NCBI GenBank assembly: GCA_029267335.1
Contig: JAJUJC010000001.1
Span: forward strand, 310,001 to 374,000
Source: Intestinibacillus massiliensis
Lineage (GTDB): Bacteria; Bacillota; Clostridia; Oscillospirales; Butyricicoccaceae
DNA: 64,000 nt
Reading direction: 5' to 3'
Shown here: positions 17,235 through 26,814 of the stretch, piece by piece
How the letters are laid out: every line of letters starts with the position of its first letter
Position numbering within the stretch: the stretch's first letter is position 1
The notes under the pieces: generated by a model
What the model was told of the DNA's origin: nothing
What the model saw: only the letters and a program-made list of their open reading frames with translations
Databases searched by the model: none
Position numbers and translations under genes: made by a program

Positions 17235-18053
17235 TTATGCCTTGCAGTTCATTGCAATGCCGGCAGGTGTCACCAAGAACGGGTTGGTGGGCTTCACGGT
17301 AGGGATGCCGGTCTCCTTCTCGAAAATGGTTTCGATGCCCGTCAGACAGCAGGTACCACCGCACAGATAGATCGTGTCGACAGAATCCTTGCTTACATAG
17401 CGGCGCACGATGGTCGCCATTTTCTCGATGACCGGTTTGACGATCGGCAAAATCTCACGATGCCGTGCATAATCCTGCTTGATGGTCTCCGCTTCCGCGA
17501 ACGGAATGTGGTAATTGCCCGCGAGCACGAGCGACAGATGGGTGCCGCCGGTCGGCTCATCCTCGATCTGGACGACCTTGCCGTTTTGCAAAATGGCGAG
17601 ACCGGTGGTGCCGCCGCCGATGTCAACGACCACGCCGTCCTCGATCTGATAGATCGCGTTGGCGGCGGAGGGCTCGTCGAGGATCGCTGTGACCTCCAAG
17701 CCTGCGCCTTCCGCCACATACTGGTGGGTTCGGGCGCTCGACTCGGTGCCGGCAGGCATCGCAATGGCGCAGTTCAAAAGCTCTGTGCCAAGGCGTTCCT
17801 CCAGTTTCGCTTTGAGTTCCTTTACAATGCGCAGGGCGCCTGAATAGTCGATGACTACGCCGTCCTTGAGGACGCTCGCCGCTTGCTTTTCGCATGCGAT
17901 CGGGTTGTTCTCTTCGTCCAGCACGACCAAGACGATGTACGCTGTACCAAGGTCGACGCCGACCTTGAGCTTTTGGGAAACGGGTTTAAAGGTTTTCTTT
18001 TCGGACTCCTCGACCCGCGCCATATAGGCGTTGACACGTTCTAGATCCATCAT
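17235..18053 (-). CDS. eutJ: EutJ, Hsp70/actin-fold chaperone-like protein
   Basis: The 272-residue protein has the actin-ATPase phosphate loops VGVDLGTAYIVLVV (phosphate 1) and VVDIGGGTTGLAI (phosphate 2), the adenosine motif LCGGTCCLTG, and ILDEPSAANAI. It is the short form lacking the Hsp70 substrate domain. EutJ proteins are thought to help assemble or reactivate eut enzymes, but the exact client is not known. The ATG at 18053 has AAAGGAG at a rather long 14-base spacing. Confidence 0.93.
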   Translation of the reverse strand: MMDLERVNAYMARVEESEKKTFKPVSQKLKVGVDLGTAYIVLVVLDEENNPIACEKQAASVLKDGVVIDYSGALRIVKELKAKLEERLGTELLNCAIAMPAGTESSARTHQYVAEGAGLEVTAILDEPSAANAIYQIEDGVVVDIGGGTTGLAILQNGKVVQIEDEPTGGTHLSLVLAGNYHIPFAEAETIKQDYARHREILPIVKPVIEKMATIVRRYVSKDSVDTIYLCGGTCCLTGIETIFEKETGIPTVKPTNPFLVTPAGIAMNCKA

Positions 18054-18099
18054 ACTCTATTCAAACGCTCCTTTGCGATTTTTCAGGTAAAATATTGTC

Positions 18100-18711
18100 T
18101 CAGGTGATGATGCGGCCGAGCGTAAAGCCGTTAACGAGCGCGGCATTTGCTTCATCAAAGTCGATATGCATTTTGCAGCGGGATTTTTCGCTGACACGAA
18201 TGATCACGTCATCAAAGGTGACGGGCCGCTCGGTCAGCACCTGCACGCTGACGCGCTGTTTGTCGTGCACATCCATCATGTTTGCGACATCCGGCGTTAA
18301 ATGCACATGATTATGCGCGATGATCGCGCCCTCCGGAATCTCAATCGAGCCGCACGGCCCTTCGAGCGTGCATACGCCCGAGCCTGCCACATCGCCTGAT
18401 TCACGAACCGGTGCTTTCACACCGAGTTTGACGCAATCGCTCTGTGACAGTTCGACCTGGGTCGCCGGACGAACCGGACCGAGGATCGCAGTGCGCTCCA
18501 TACGGCCCTTGGGTCCGATGACCGTGATCCGCTGCTCGGACAAAAACTGTCCGGGCTGCGAAAGCGGACGCTTCGGGATCAACTCAACATCCGGCCCGAA
18601 CAAGGTGATGAGATCCGCCGGTGACAAATGCACATGACGGGCGGAAACCTCGACCTCGACCAGCCGGGCGCGCAGGATCGCTTCCCACACCTTATTGACG
18701 ATTGGCTCCAT
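18100..18711 (-). CDS. eutD: Phosphotransacetylase of PduL type (EutD role)
   Basis: The 203-residue protein shows VEVSARHVHLSPADLITLFG near residue 20 and AIIAHNHVHLTPDVANMMDV near 150, the paired zinc-binding histidine motifs of PduL. It converts acetyl-CoA and phosphate to acetyl-phosphate and recycles CoA inside the compartment. It is unrelated in fold to the Pta-type EutD of enterobacteria; Firmicute eut loci commonly use the PduL form. The N-terminal helix (MEPIVNKVWEAILRARL) may be a targeting peptide. Confidence 0.93.
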   Translation of the reverse strand: MEPIVNKVWEAILRARLVEVEVSARHVHLSPADLITLFGPDVELIPKRPLSQPGQFLSEQRITVIGPKGRMERTAILGPVRPATQVELSQSDCVKLGVKAPVRESGDVAGSGVCTLEGPCGSIEIPEGAIIAHNHVHLTPDVANMMDVHDKQRVSVQVLTERPVTFDDVIIRVSEKSRCKMHIDFDEANAALVNGFTLGRIIT

Positions 18712-18719
18712 AGTCTACC

Positions 18720-19499
18720 TCACTTATACTCCCCTGCCAGATACCGGCACATCATGATGTGCACCGCGCTGGACAGGCGATTCAGCTCTTCAATGATATC
18801 CTTGCGCGTGCACTTGAGCCCGTCGCGGAACGCCGTCGATGCGGCGACCTCGGTCTCGCGTACAGCAGCGCGGAGCTGGTTGAGGAGGGCGTATTCCAGA
18901 CCCATCGTATAGTCGGGCAGGATCATGGGCTGTACATTGTAATACTTCATGGGATCGTGCGAGCGGGCACGCAACTCCTCGTGGGTGAACCCGATGATCA
19001 GCTCATTGGCGAAGGGCTCATCCAATACGTCGCAACGCATCATCTCGCGTAATACGGCCAAAATGCTGCCGAGATCCGCCACCAGTTTTTCGTTTCCGTT
19101 TGCCGCGATCTGTACCTGATCGAGTACAATCAGTCCCTGCAAGCTGTCGAGCTTGCCGCGGAACAGGATGCGCGGGTGATTCTTGGGAACGAGCACGTTG
19201 CCGTGCAGGTGGGTCATGTGCTCGGGCTTTTCCATATAGAAAGCGCCGGTCTCATGATCCACGAACTTGGGGCGGAATGCCTCCGCGACCTGCGGCTGCT
19301 GCGGCAGGTCGACGGAAGGCATCGGGGGCACCTCGGTCGCCACGATCTTGGGCGCCGGGTCCTTGGAAATCTTGATCTTGCGCTGCTGAAGATATTCCCG
19401 TGCGGCGGGTGAGAGGATCTTGCCTTCCGGAATATAATAGGTTTCCGGCTGCTCGTTGCGCAGCTCATCCCGCAGGATCGCCTCTGTAATGACCTTCAA
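18720..19499 (-). CDS. eutT: EutT-type cob(I)alamin adenosyltransferase
   Basis: The 259-residue protein has an N-terminal helix and PEGKILSPAAREYLQQRKIK, followed by a linker and the adenosyltransferase domain (FVDHETGAFYMEKPEHMTHL, ILPDYTMGLEYALLNQLRAA). It makes adenosylcobalamin for EutBC. The HX11CCX2C metal site of Salmonella EutT is absent: HPRILFRGKLDSLQGLIVLD contains no Cys. The enzyme therefore probably belongs to the metal-independent group reported for some Firmicutes. Translation most likely starts at a TTG (19499) with GGGGG 8 bases upstream. Confidence 0.9.
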   Translation of the reverse strand: MKVITEAILRDELRNEQPETYYIPEGKILSPAAREYLQQRKIKISKDPAPKIVATEVPPMPSVDLPQQPQVAEAFRPKFVDHETGAFYMEKPEHMTHLHGNVLVPKNHPRILFRGKLDSLQGLIVLDQVQIAANGNEKLVADLGSILAVLREMMRCDVLDEPFANELIIGFTHEELRARSHDPMKYYNVQPMILPDYTMGLEYALLNQLRAAVRETEVAASTAFRDGLKCTRKDIIEELNRLSSAVHIMMCRYLAGEYK

Positions 19500-19553
19500 G
19501 CGCTACACCCCCTTCATCCGATATGGTTTGGTCGTTAGACCTGCTTTCACAAA

Positions 19554-19838
19554 TTATTTCTCCAGCGAAGGCAGGATATACTCGACCTCTTCATGCGGAC
19601 GCGGGATGACGTGTACGGAGATCAGCTCGCCGACGCGCTCTGCTGCCGCAGCGCCTGCATCGGTTGCCGCCTTGACAGCGCCGACATCGCCGCGCACCAT
19701 AACGGTGACGAGGCCGCCGCCGACGTGTACCTTACCGATCAGGGTGACATTTGCCGCCTTGACCATTGCATCCGCCGCTTCGACGGAAGCTACGAGACCC
19801 TTGGTCTCGATCATGCCTAATGCCTGCATCGTTGCCAT
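19554..19838 (-). CDS. eutM: Hexameric shell protein EutM, second copy
   Basis: The 94-residue BMC-H protein starts [20 protein letters not shown] and has [20 protein letters not shown] and the C-terminal [19 protein letters not shown]. It forms shell hexamers. It differs from the copy immediately upstream (19853-20137) by only two residues (GEL for GDL, SLEK for SLDK). The DNA of the 5' half is almost unchanged between the copies. AAAGGAG precedes the ATG. Confidence 0.96.
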   Translation of the reverse strand: MATMQALGMIETKGLVASVEAADAMVKAANVTLIGKVHVGGGLVTVMVRGDVGAVKAATDAGAAAAERVGELISVHVIPRPHEEVEYILPSLEK

Positions 19839-19852
19839 AATAAAACGCTCCT

Positions 19853-20137
19853 TTACTTATCCAGCGAGGGCAGAATATACTCTACTTCCTCGTGCGGACG
19901 CGGGATGACGTGTACAGAGATCAGATCGCCGACGCGCTCTGCTGCCGCAGCGCCTGCGTCCGTTGCCGCCTTGACAGCGCCGACATCGCCACGCACCATA
20001 ACGGTGACGAGGCCGCCGCCGACGTGTACCTTACCGATCAGGGTGACGTTTGCCGCCTTGACCATTGCATCCGCCGCCTCGACGGAAGCTACGAGACCCT
20101 TGGTCTCGATCATGCCTAATGCCTGCATCGTTGCCAT
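19853..20137 (-). CDS. eutM: Hexameric shell protein EutM, first copy
   Basis: This 94-residue BMC-H protein is nearly identical to the next gene. It has the canonical pore region ([17 protein letters not shown]) and is expected to be a major facet protein. The AGAGGAGG site is stronger than that of the second copy. The two genes are separated by 14 bases. Most base differences fall in the 3' half, which suggests recent duplication or gene conversion. Confidence 0.96.
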   Translation of the reverse strand: MATMQALGMIETKGLVASVEAADAMVKAANVTLIGKVHVGGGLVTVMVRGDVGAVKAATDAGAAAAERVGDLISVHVIPRPHEEVEYILPSLDK

Positions 20138-20156
20138 TTAGAAATCCTCCTCTGGA

Positions 20157-21635
20157 TTAGACGGACTGAAGCCGTTCGATAATTTTCTTGACGATTTCGT
20201 CGACCTGAAGATTGTCGACATGCTCATTCACGCGGCAGATACCTTCCGAGCAATCCGGTGCATCCTTTCTGATGTCCTCCAGCTCCAACAGACCATACGC
20301 AACATGGCGCAGGTTGAGCAGCTGCATCGGACCGACGTTTTCGCTCGTTGCCGAGCCGCCGATCGCGCCGCAGCCCAGTGTCAGAGCGGGCATCAGAGCG
20401 GTGCTTGCGCCGATACCACCAAGAGCGGACGGCGTATTGATCATGATGCGCGACGCCGGGACGCGAGCGGCGAAATATTCGACCATCTTGTTGTCCTTGG
20501 TGTGCATCGAGAACGTGTGACCTGCGCCTTCATAGTGCAGGACCTCGCAGCAGCGCTCACAAACTGCCTCGTAGTTCTCCTCTGTGAAGAACGCGAGGAT
20601 CGGAGCTAGCTTTTCGTTCGAGTACGGATGACCGCGGCCAACGCCGTTCTCTTCCGCGACGAGCACGCGTGTGCCCTCCGGGATGTCCAGACCCGCAAGC
20701 TTTGCGATGGTCTGCGCCGAACGACCGACGATCTCCGGGTTCATGGTGCCGTTTGCACGCAGGATATACTTGCCGAGCTTCGTGCGCTCTTCCGCATTGA
20801 GGAAGTATGCGCCCTGACGCTCCATCTCTGCCTGCACGGTCTCGCGCATGTCATAATCGCAGATCACAGACTGCTCGGAAGCACAGATCGTGCCATTATC
20901 GAACGTCTTGGAATCCATGATACGCTTGACAGCGAGCGGTACGTCCGCAGTCTTTTCGATATAAGCCGGGCCGTTGCCGGGACCTACACCGATTGCCGGA
21001 GTACCGGACGAATACGCTGCACGAACCATCGCGCTGCCGCCGGTTGCAAGGATCATTGCGGTATCGGGATGCTTCATCAGGTTATCGGTTGCCTGCATCG
21101 TCGGGATCGAAATGCAGGAAACCAGATTCTCGTTGCCGCCCGCCTCTGCGATTGCCTGACGCACGACCTTGACGGTCTCGCGGATGCAGCGCAGTGCGCT
21201 CGGATGGGGCGAAAAGACGATCGCGTTGCCCGCCTTGATGGCGATCTCCGCCTTGTACAGTACGGTAGAGGTCGGGTTCGTCGACGGAACCAGACCGGCA
21301 ATGACACCGACCGGTGCGGCGATCGCGTAGGTCTTGTTCGCCTCGTCACGCTCCACCACGCCAATGGTCTTCATATCCTTGATATGCTCGTAAACACCAC
21401 GGCTTGCAAACACATTCTTGATGATTTTATCTTCGACGATGCCGAAACCGGTATCCTCGTTTGCCATCTGTGCGAGACGGCGTGCGTTGCGTACGCCCGC
21501 GTGTGCAATGGCCTTCACGATCCGGTCAACGCCCTCCTGACTCATCTGAGCCAGCTCAGCCTGTGCAGCCTTTGCAGCGCCAACCAGCTCGCGAACCTCC
21601 TGCATGGACAGCAGATCCTTATCATATAGCTGCAT
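20157..21635 (-). CDS. eutE: Acetaldehyde dehydrogenase (CoA-acylating)
   Basis: The 492-residue protein starts with a helical segment ([20 protein letters not shown]) likely to serve as an encapsulation peptide. The aldehyde dehydrogenase fold follows, with [40 protein letters not shown] and the catalytic Cys in [13 protein letters not shown]. It turns acetaldehyde, CoA and NAD into acetyl-CoA and NADH inside the shell. A strong CAGGAGGG site precedes the ATG. Its length is typical. Confidence 0.97.
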   Translation of the reverse strand: MQLYDKDLLSMQEVRELVGAAKAAQAELAQMSQEGVDRIVKAIAHAGVRNARRLAQMANEDTGFGIVEDKIIKNVFASRGVYEHIKDMKTIGVVERDEANKTYAIAAPVGVIAGLVPSTNPTSTVLYKAEIAIKAGNAIVFSPHPSALRCIRETVKVVRQAIAEAGGNENLVSCISIPTMQATDNLMKHPDTAMILATGGSAMVRAAYSSGTPAIGVGPGNGPAYIEKTADVPLAVKRIMDSKTFDNGTICASEQSVICDYDMRETVQAEMERQGAYFLNAEERTKLGKYILRANGTMNPEIVGRSAQTIAKLAGLDIPEGTRVLVAEENGVGRGHPYSNEKLAPILAFFTEENYEAVCERCCEVLHYEGAGHTFSMHTKDNKMVEYFAARVPASRIMINTPSALGGIGASTALMPALTLGCGAIGGSATSENVGPMQLLNLRHVAYGLLELEDIRKDAPDCSEGICRVNEHVDNLQVDEIVKKIIERLQSV

Positions 21636-21638
21636 TTA

Positions 21639-22289
21639 TCAACCCTCCTGTTCGCAGAACCTTTGTATCCCTGCGATCAGCTCTTCTTTTTTCGCGAACC
21701 GGATCGCCTTGCGGGTCATGTTGCAGCCACCCAGTCCACGCACGATTGCACGCAGACGGGAAACCGTCATTTCCTGCATTTCCTCCGGTGTCAGTGTGTG
21801 GGGATCGACCGTTTCCGGTTCGCTCTCCTGCTCGGTCTCCTGTTCGCTGTCCGGCTCATTCTCCGGCTGCGCCTCAGGCTCGGGCGCTTCGGTGATTTGT
21901 ACTTCAGGTTCCGGTGTGATGACCTCTTGTGCTTCCGGCTCCGCTTCCGGTTCCACAGCCTCCGGTTCCTCCGGCGATCCGATGGGCAGATCGGGATCGC
22001 GGGGATGTTCGGGACCCTTGGGACCGTTGCCGAGCATACGCTCAATGTCGTCCGCCGGTCGCGGAATGACGTGAACCGAGATCACTCTCCCCACGCGTTC
22101 CGCCGCCGCCGCCGAGGCGTCCATCGCCGCTTTGGTCGCGCCGACGTCACCCGTCACAAGAACCGAGACCAAACCGCCTTTGACGCACACTACGTCCAGA
22201 AGGCTTACGTTCGCCGCTTTGAGTGCGCTGTCGAGTGCCTCAACCGCGGCGAGATAACCGTAAACCTCGATCATTCCCAAAGCCTTCAT
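21639..22289 (-). CDS. eutK: EutK-like shell protein: BMC domain, acidic linker, C-terminal helical domain
   Basis: The 216-residue protein has a BMC domain at residues 1-88 (MKALGMIEVYGYLAAVEALD). A strongly acidic Pro/Glu-rich linker spans about 89-165, with repeats such as PEAEPEAQ and ETEQESEPET. A compact basic domain follows at about 166-216 (EEMQEMTVSRLRAIVRGLGG, then KKEELIAGI). The last part resembles the Rho N-terminal or SAP-like helix-loop-helix fold, whereas enterobacterial EutK ends in a winged-helix-like domain. It may recruit nucleic acid or a partner to the shell. That function is an inference. Confidence 0.85.
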   Translation of the reverse strand: MKALGMIEVYGYLAAVEALDSALKAANVSLLDVVCVKGGLVSVLVTGDVGATKAAMDASAAAAERVGRVISVHVIPRPADDIERMLGNGPKGPEHPRDPDLPIGSPEEPEAVEPEAEPEAQEVITPEPEVQITEAPEPEAQPENEPDSEQETEQESEPETVDPHTLTPEEMQEMTVSRLRAIVRGLGGCNMTRKAIRFAKKEELIAGIQRFCEQEG

Positions 22290-22355
22290 GAAACACCTCC
22301 ATTACTCTAGGCGTGCCCGATTGGGATAAGGCGCGCCTGCGTTTTCAGGTGTTCC

Positions 22356-23006
22356 TCAGACCAGCGGGTTGTCAGCGACAAATTCGACCGCCGCCGCGAA
22401 CGCATCGCAGGCAGACTTGCAAGCAGACTGCGAGCCGGTCAGCAGTGCGCCGCCGAAGTTGGTCTCGCTCGGAGGAGCGTACAGAACACACATACGAACA
22501 TCCGCAGCCTTAAGCGCTGCATCAACGCCGTACATTGCTTCCAGCGGAGGCGCGATCAGATATGCCAGCGCTTCGCCTTCTTCGATGCCTGCGCCCGCGG
22601 ACAGATAAGAGCCGGTACGGGAAATGCAGTGTGCATAGTAAGCGATGGAATCATCCTCGTTTGCAGAAATGAAGTGTGCAACGTTCTCGATCATGTCGAC
22701 CGCTGCTTCCAGACCGCTCTTGACTTCCGCCGGGTTCGGACCTGCCAGAATACCGATGATTTCGCCTGCGAGCTTGGTGTTCGCATTTGCTGCGCCGCCG
22801 TAGAAGCTCTTTGCGTAAACGACCTTAACATCCGCCTTCTTGGTTGCTTCGTCCAGTGCGGTATAGGTAACGTCATCGCAGTCCGCCGTCAGCAGCGCCA
22901 GAGACTTCTGATCCGGAGACAGACCCAGTTCCTTTGCAAGATCAGGGTCGACGTTCGGAATAAGCTTAGAAGCAAGCACTGTTGCTTTAATGGGATCTCT
23001 TTTCAT
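22356..23006 (-). CDS. eutL: Trimeric tandem-BMC shell protein EutL
   Basis: The 216-residue protein starts MKRDPIKATVLASKLIPNVD and has SLALLTADCDDVTYTALDEA, YGGAANANTKLAGEIIGILA and a C-terminal GGALLTGSQSACKSACDAF. These are EutL features. The trimer has a large gated pore thought to admit cofactors or ethanolamine. It lies between eutC and eutK. GGGAGG precedes the ATG. Confidence 0.96.
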   Translation of the reverse strand: MKRDPIKATVLASKLIPNVDPDLAKELGLSPDQKSLALLTADCDDVTYTALDEATKKADVKVVYAKSFYGGAANANTKLAGEIIGILAGPNPAEVKSGLEAAVDMIENVAHFISANEDDSIAYYAHCISRTGSYLSAGAGIEEGEALAYLIAPPLEAMYGVDAALKAADVRMCVLYAPPSETNFGGALLTGSQSACKSACDAFAAAVEFVADNPLV

Positions 23007-23023
23007 GATTTTTCCTCCCTGTC

Positions 23024-23923
23024 TTACAGTTTCAGATCGGTGCCGCTGACCTTCTTATCGAGCATGATCTTGATGATCTCAGCGATATGCGCGCCGGCTT
23101 CTGCGGGGATCGTACCGTTCTTGTGGATGTTAGAAACAACGGTACGACGTGCCTCAGGCATGCCGACCGTGGCCTTATAGGCGATATATGCAGACATGGA
23201 TTCCGCGGTGATCAGACCCGGGCGCTCGCCGATGAGCGTGCAGGTGACATCCGCGCCGGTGATCTCAGAGATCTGATCCATAACGCCTACACGACCGTAC
23301 TTAACAAAGAACGGCGTGCCGACGTTGATACGATAGCTCTCGAGACCCTGTACGATTGCGGGCAGCAGGTCAGCGATATTCGCTGCGACCGCTGCAGAGG
23401 ACAGACCGTCGGCAACATAGACCTGAACCGTGGGGTTCTTTTTGCACTTCTCTGCAACGATCTTTGCGCCTTCCTCACTGAGCTTACGGCCCAGGTCGGG
23501 ACGGGTCAGATAGACGTCCTTGCTGTCGCACTGCGTCTGTACCGTGAAAAGACCCATCTTTTCGACGAATTCCGCGTCAACGTCCGAGAATACCGCGTCC
23601 TGCGCGGCGGAATGTGCTGCGCGGAACTGAAGCTGCGGGTCGGTCTTGTAACGAGCGCCTGCCTTGCCGATGCCGAGACGGCACGGTGCCTGACGCTTGA
23701 TTTCGAGATATTCTTCGCCATGCTCCGGATTTTCGACCAGATACTGGGTACGAATGTCGACCGTCGTGATATCCGGGATGCAGCCGTCTTCGACTGCGGG
23801 AGCACAGCTGTCGCACGAAGCCGGAGCGGCGGCGGGAGCTGTGGCGGATGCCGAAGCTGCGCCGGTCAGGTTCATTTCACTGAGCACCTGCTCAATGATG
23901 CTTTTCAAATCCTTCTGTTCCAT
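23024..23923 (-). CDS. eutC: Ethanolamine ammonia-lyase small subunit
   Basis: The 299-residue protein has an N-terminal helix and an Ala-rich linker (to about residue 40) that may direct encapsulation. The conserved core follows: ARYKTDPQLQFRAAHSAAQD, VQVYVADGLSSAAVAANIAD and LIGERPGLITAESMSAYIAY. With EutB it binds adenosylcobalamin and converts ethanolamine to acetaldehyde and ammonia. It is 22 bases downstream of eutB. Confidence 0.97.
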   Translation of the reverse strand: MEQKDLKSIIEQVLSEMNLTGAASASATAPAAAPASCDSCAPAVEDGCIPDITTVDIRTQYLVENPEHGEEYLEIKRQAPCRLGIGKAGARYKTDPQLQFRAAHSAAQDAVFSDVDAEFVEKMGLFTVQTQCDSKDVYLTRPDLGRKLSEEGAKIVAEKCKKNPTVQVYVADGLSSAAVAANIADLLPAIVQGLESYRINVGTPFFVKYGRVGVMDQISEITGADVTCTLIGERPGLITAESMSAYIAYKATVGMPEARRTVVSNIHKNGTIPAEAGAHIAEIIKIMLDKKVSGTDLKL

Positions 23924-23945
23924 ACAGTTTGTGCACCTCGCCTTC

Positions 23946-25316
23946 CTACTTGCTCATGAATACGGATGCGTCGCCCGCACGCGGGGTCAGCTTGCCGTTT
24001 TCGGAGAATCCCATCTTTTCCAGCCAAGCATCGAACTCTGCGATCGGACGCAGACCGAATACTTCGCGCAGTGCAGCAGATTCATGATAACCGGTGCACT
24101 GATACATCAGCATGCAGTCATCGCCCTGCGGCACGCCCATGACGTAGTTGCAGCCTGCGGCGACGAGCAGCGTTGCCAGATTCTCGATGTCGTTCTGATC
24201 CGCCTTCATGTGGTTCGTGTAGCATGCGTCGCAGCCCATCGGGATACCGGTCAGCTTGCCCATGAAGTGATCTTCCAGACCTGCGCGGGTGACCTGCTTG
24301 GAATCATACAGATACTCCGGCCCGATAAAGCCGACGACCGTATTGACAAGGAACGGGTTGTACCGCTTTGCAAAGCCATAGCAGCGTGCTTCCATCGTGA
24401 CCTGATCCCAGCCGTTATGTGCTTCCGAGGACAGCTCGGAGCCTTGACCGGTTTCAAAGTACATGACGTTCGGTCCGGTGCAGGTTCCCTTGGAGAGCAT
24501 GGTTGCACGGCCTTCATCCAGCATATCGGCGGTCAGACCGAATGCTTCATTGCCCTTCTGCGAACCTGCAATCGACTGGAACATCAGATCGAGCGGTGCG
24601 CCGAGCTTCTCTGCGGCAGCAGTCTGCGTGGTGACATGTGCCAATACACAGATCTGCGTCGGAATCTCCCACTTCTGTTTGAACTCGTCAAACATCTTGA
24701 GGATACGGGCAACGCTCTCGAGGGAGTCATCGACCGGGTTCAGACCGATAACCGCGTCGCCGCAACCAAGGGACAGACCCTCCATAACCGACGCGATGAT
24801 GCCGTTGGGATCGTCGGTCGTATGGTTCGGCTGCAAACGGGACGAGAACGTGCCCGGCAGACCGATGGTCGTATTACAATGGGCGGATACGCGCATCTTC
24901 TTCGCGCAGTAGATTAGATCCAGGTTGCTCATCAGCTTGCACACAGCCGCGACGATCTCACTCGTCAGACCGCGTGAAGCACGGCGAATCATCTCGGTCG
25001 TGGTTCTCTCATCGAGCAGCCACTCGCGGAATTCCGCAACCGTCATGTTTTTGAAATCACTGAAGATGGTTTCATTGACCGCATCCTGAATGATGCGGGT
25101 GACCTCATCCTTGTCATAGTCGACTGCCGGCGTGTTTCTCAGTTCGTTCAGGGTAACGTGAGAAAGAACAACCTTCGCAGCGACTCTCTCTTCTGCCGAT
25201 TCCGCGGCGATACCTGCCAGTCTATCGCCGGATTTCTCCTCATTGGCCTTGGCCATTACTTCACAGAGCGATTTAAACTCGTAAGTATGACCGAACAGCT
25301 TTGTTTTCAGGATCAC
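23946..25316 (-). CDS. eutB: Ethanolamine ammonia-lyase large subunit
   Basis: The 456-residue TIM-barrel subunit has RVSAHCNTTIGLPGTFSSRL, GDAVIGLNPVDDSLESVARI, CVLAHVTTQTAAAEKLGAPL and LVAAGCNYVMGVPQGDDCML, all characteristic of EutB. It holds the ethanolamine site and the upper face of the B12 pocket. The start is a GTG at 25316, preceded by GAGGTG with 7-base spacing. The enzyme depends on the adenosylcobalamin made by this window's cbi genes and EutT. Confidence 0.98.
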   Translation of the reverse strand: MILKTKLFGHTYEFKSLCEVMAKANEEKSGDRLAGIAAESAEERVAAKVVLSHVTLNELRNTPAVDYDKDEVTRIIQDAVNETIFSDFKNMTVAEFREWLLDERTTTEMIRRASRGLTSEIVAAVCKLMSNLDLIYCAKKMRVSAHCNTTIGLPGTFSSRLQPNHTTDDPNGIIASVMEGLSLGCGDAVIGLNPVDDSLESVARILKMFDEFKQKWEIPTQICVLAHVTTQTAAAEKLGAPLDLMFQSIAGSQKGNEAFGLTADMLDEGRATMLSKGTCTGPNVMYFETGQGSELSSEAHNGWDQVTMEARCYGFAKRYNPFLVNTVVGFIGPEYLYDSKQVTRAGLEDHFMGKLTGIPMGCDACYTNHMKADQNDIENLATLLVAAGCNYVMGVPQGDDCMLMYQCTGYHESAALREVFGLRPIAEFDAWLEKMGFSENGKLTPRAGDASVFMSK

Positions 25317-25343
25317 GCTACTTCACCTCTTTGTCTCTTCTCA

Positions 25344-26774
25344 TTAGGAATTAAAAATGAGTGTTTTGATGACAACCGGAACCACATGTCCGTTTGCCAA
25401 CGGTTCTCCGATGTCGACATAGTCCCCGCTCAGGGTACGAATGCCGTCGATGCATATCACGTCCTTTCCGTGTGCAAGTTGGACGTTCAGCGCGTTGCCA
25501 AGCACCTTGCCGATATCATCTTCCACGATGAGGATCAGCGGGAACTCGCTGCGGATCAGAACGTCAGCCCCTTTAATAACCGCCGCTGCAAGCCCTTGGA
25601 CGTCTGCAAAGCTGGTGCGGCCATGACCGGTGAACGCGATTGCGATCTGCTCCGGTTTGCCCTCCGGCATATACAGCGGTATTTGATTTATAATAGAGCC
25701 AGTCAGCGCCTCCAGCGACGCCTCCTCCTCTTGGGGAACCTTAAGAATGGGGATGTTTTTAATGGGCAACCTGCCTTCGGCATAGCTGATGGTGCTGCCG
25801 CTGACCTCGGTCGTGTGCTCACCTGCACCGACGACGGTCGCGCGAATCGTTTCCGCTGCCTGATACAGCTTCACGGTCGCGAGTGCCGGGTTGCGTCGAA
25901 TCGCCTGCCCGAGCAGAATGCCAATATCGCCATAGCGGTACAAATCATTGTCCGCATCGTTATAAACATAGTCTGCAACGCCGCCGGAGAAGGTCACGCC
26001 GAGAATTTTCGGCTCCTCGGGAAGCGTTTTGCCATCGTTTGTGTAAAGACCGGCATGCTCCGCATCCTGCGGCGCAAGGTGGAGCGCCTGTGCAAGATGG
26101 TGCGCCATAATGTCGCACACCTTGGAGAGTTTCTCCGTATCGACACGATCCCCGACCGCGATCGGGATGCCGTGATCCGCAGCAAGCTGCTGTGTCTTGT
26201 GGAAAATATAGCTAATCTTGCCGTCCTGAATTTTAATCAGTCGACCGCCGATATCGAGGCAGCTTGTACCGCGCAGCGTTTCTTTTTCATAGACCGCGAT
26301 GTTGCTTGTACCGCCGCCCACGTCGAGGTTTGCAACGACCGTACGGTGCTCCTTGGAAAGCTTATCTGCGCCTGCGCCGCGTGCCGACAGCACAGATTCC
26401 AGGTCCGGTCCTGCCGTCGCTACGACGAAGTCGCCTGCTAAATCACTGAGGGATTCGAGCACATCGTTCGCGTTCTGCTTGCGCGCGGTCTCACCTGTGA
26501 TGATGACCGCGCCCGTTTTCAGGTCTGCCGGAGCTACGCCCGCCTTGCGGTATTCCTCCTGCACGATCTTCTTGACCGCTTCCGCGTCGATCTCGGTCGC
26601 AGACCGCAGCGGCGTGAAATAAATATCGCTGCGATAGGTGACCTGCTTGTCGACGATGCTGATGCGTGGTACGGAGTAATTGCCGGCAAGATTGACGATT
26701 GTCAGCTTGCTGAACACCAGCTGCGTCGTGGAGGTTCCGATGTCGATTCCCACGCTCTGGATGATCTCTTGCAT
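25344..26774 (-). CDS. eutA: Ethanolamine ammonia-lyase reactivating factor
   Basis: The 476-residue protein begins MQEIIQSVGIDIGTSTTQLV, an actin-like phosphate loop. DVGGGTSNIAVYEKETLRGT and TFSGGVADYVY follow. EutA exchanges damaged cobalamin from EutBC in an ATP-dependent manner. The frame runs open to 26855, but homology starts at the ATG at 26774; the ribosome site (GGTGG) is weak. An attenuator with a hexaloop hairpin lies directly upstream, so EutV probably controls eutA and everything after it. Confidence 0.95.
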   Translation of the reverse strand: MQEIIQSVGIDIGTSTTQLVFSKLTIVNLAGNYSVPRISIVDKQVTYRSDIYFTPLRSATEIDAEAVKKIVQEEYRKAGVAPADLKTGAVIITGETARKQNANDVLESLSDLAGDFVVATAGPDLESVLSARGAGADKLSKEHRTVVANLDVGGGTSNIAVYEKETLRGTSCLDIGGRLIKIQDGKISYIFHKTQQLAADHGIPIAVGDRVDTEKLSKVCDIMAHHLAQALHLAPQDAEHAGLYTNDGKTLPEEPKILGVTFSGGVADYVYNDADNDLYRYGDIGILLGQAIRRNPALATVKLYQAAETIRATVVGAGEHTTEVSGSTISYAEGRLPIKNIPILKVPQEEEASLEALTGSIINQIPLYMPEGKPEQIAIAFTGHGRTSFADVQGLAAAVIKGADVLIRSEFPLILIVEDDIGKVLGNALNVQLAHGKDVICIDGIRTLSGDYVDIGEPLANGHVVPVVIKTLIFNS

Positions 26775-26814
26775 TTTGTAAACCACCGGCTTTCTTTGTT
26801 CTGCATTTTTTGGT

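Noticed and set aside
25158-26441. 427-codon open frame on the plus strand opposite eutA
   Set aside because: It is an antisense shadow without recognisable domains.
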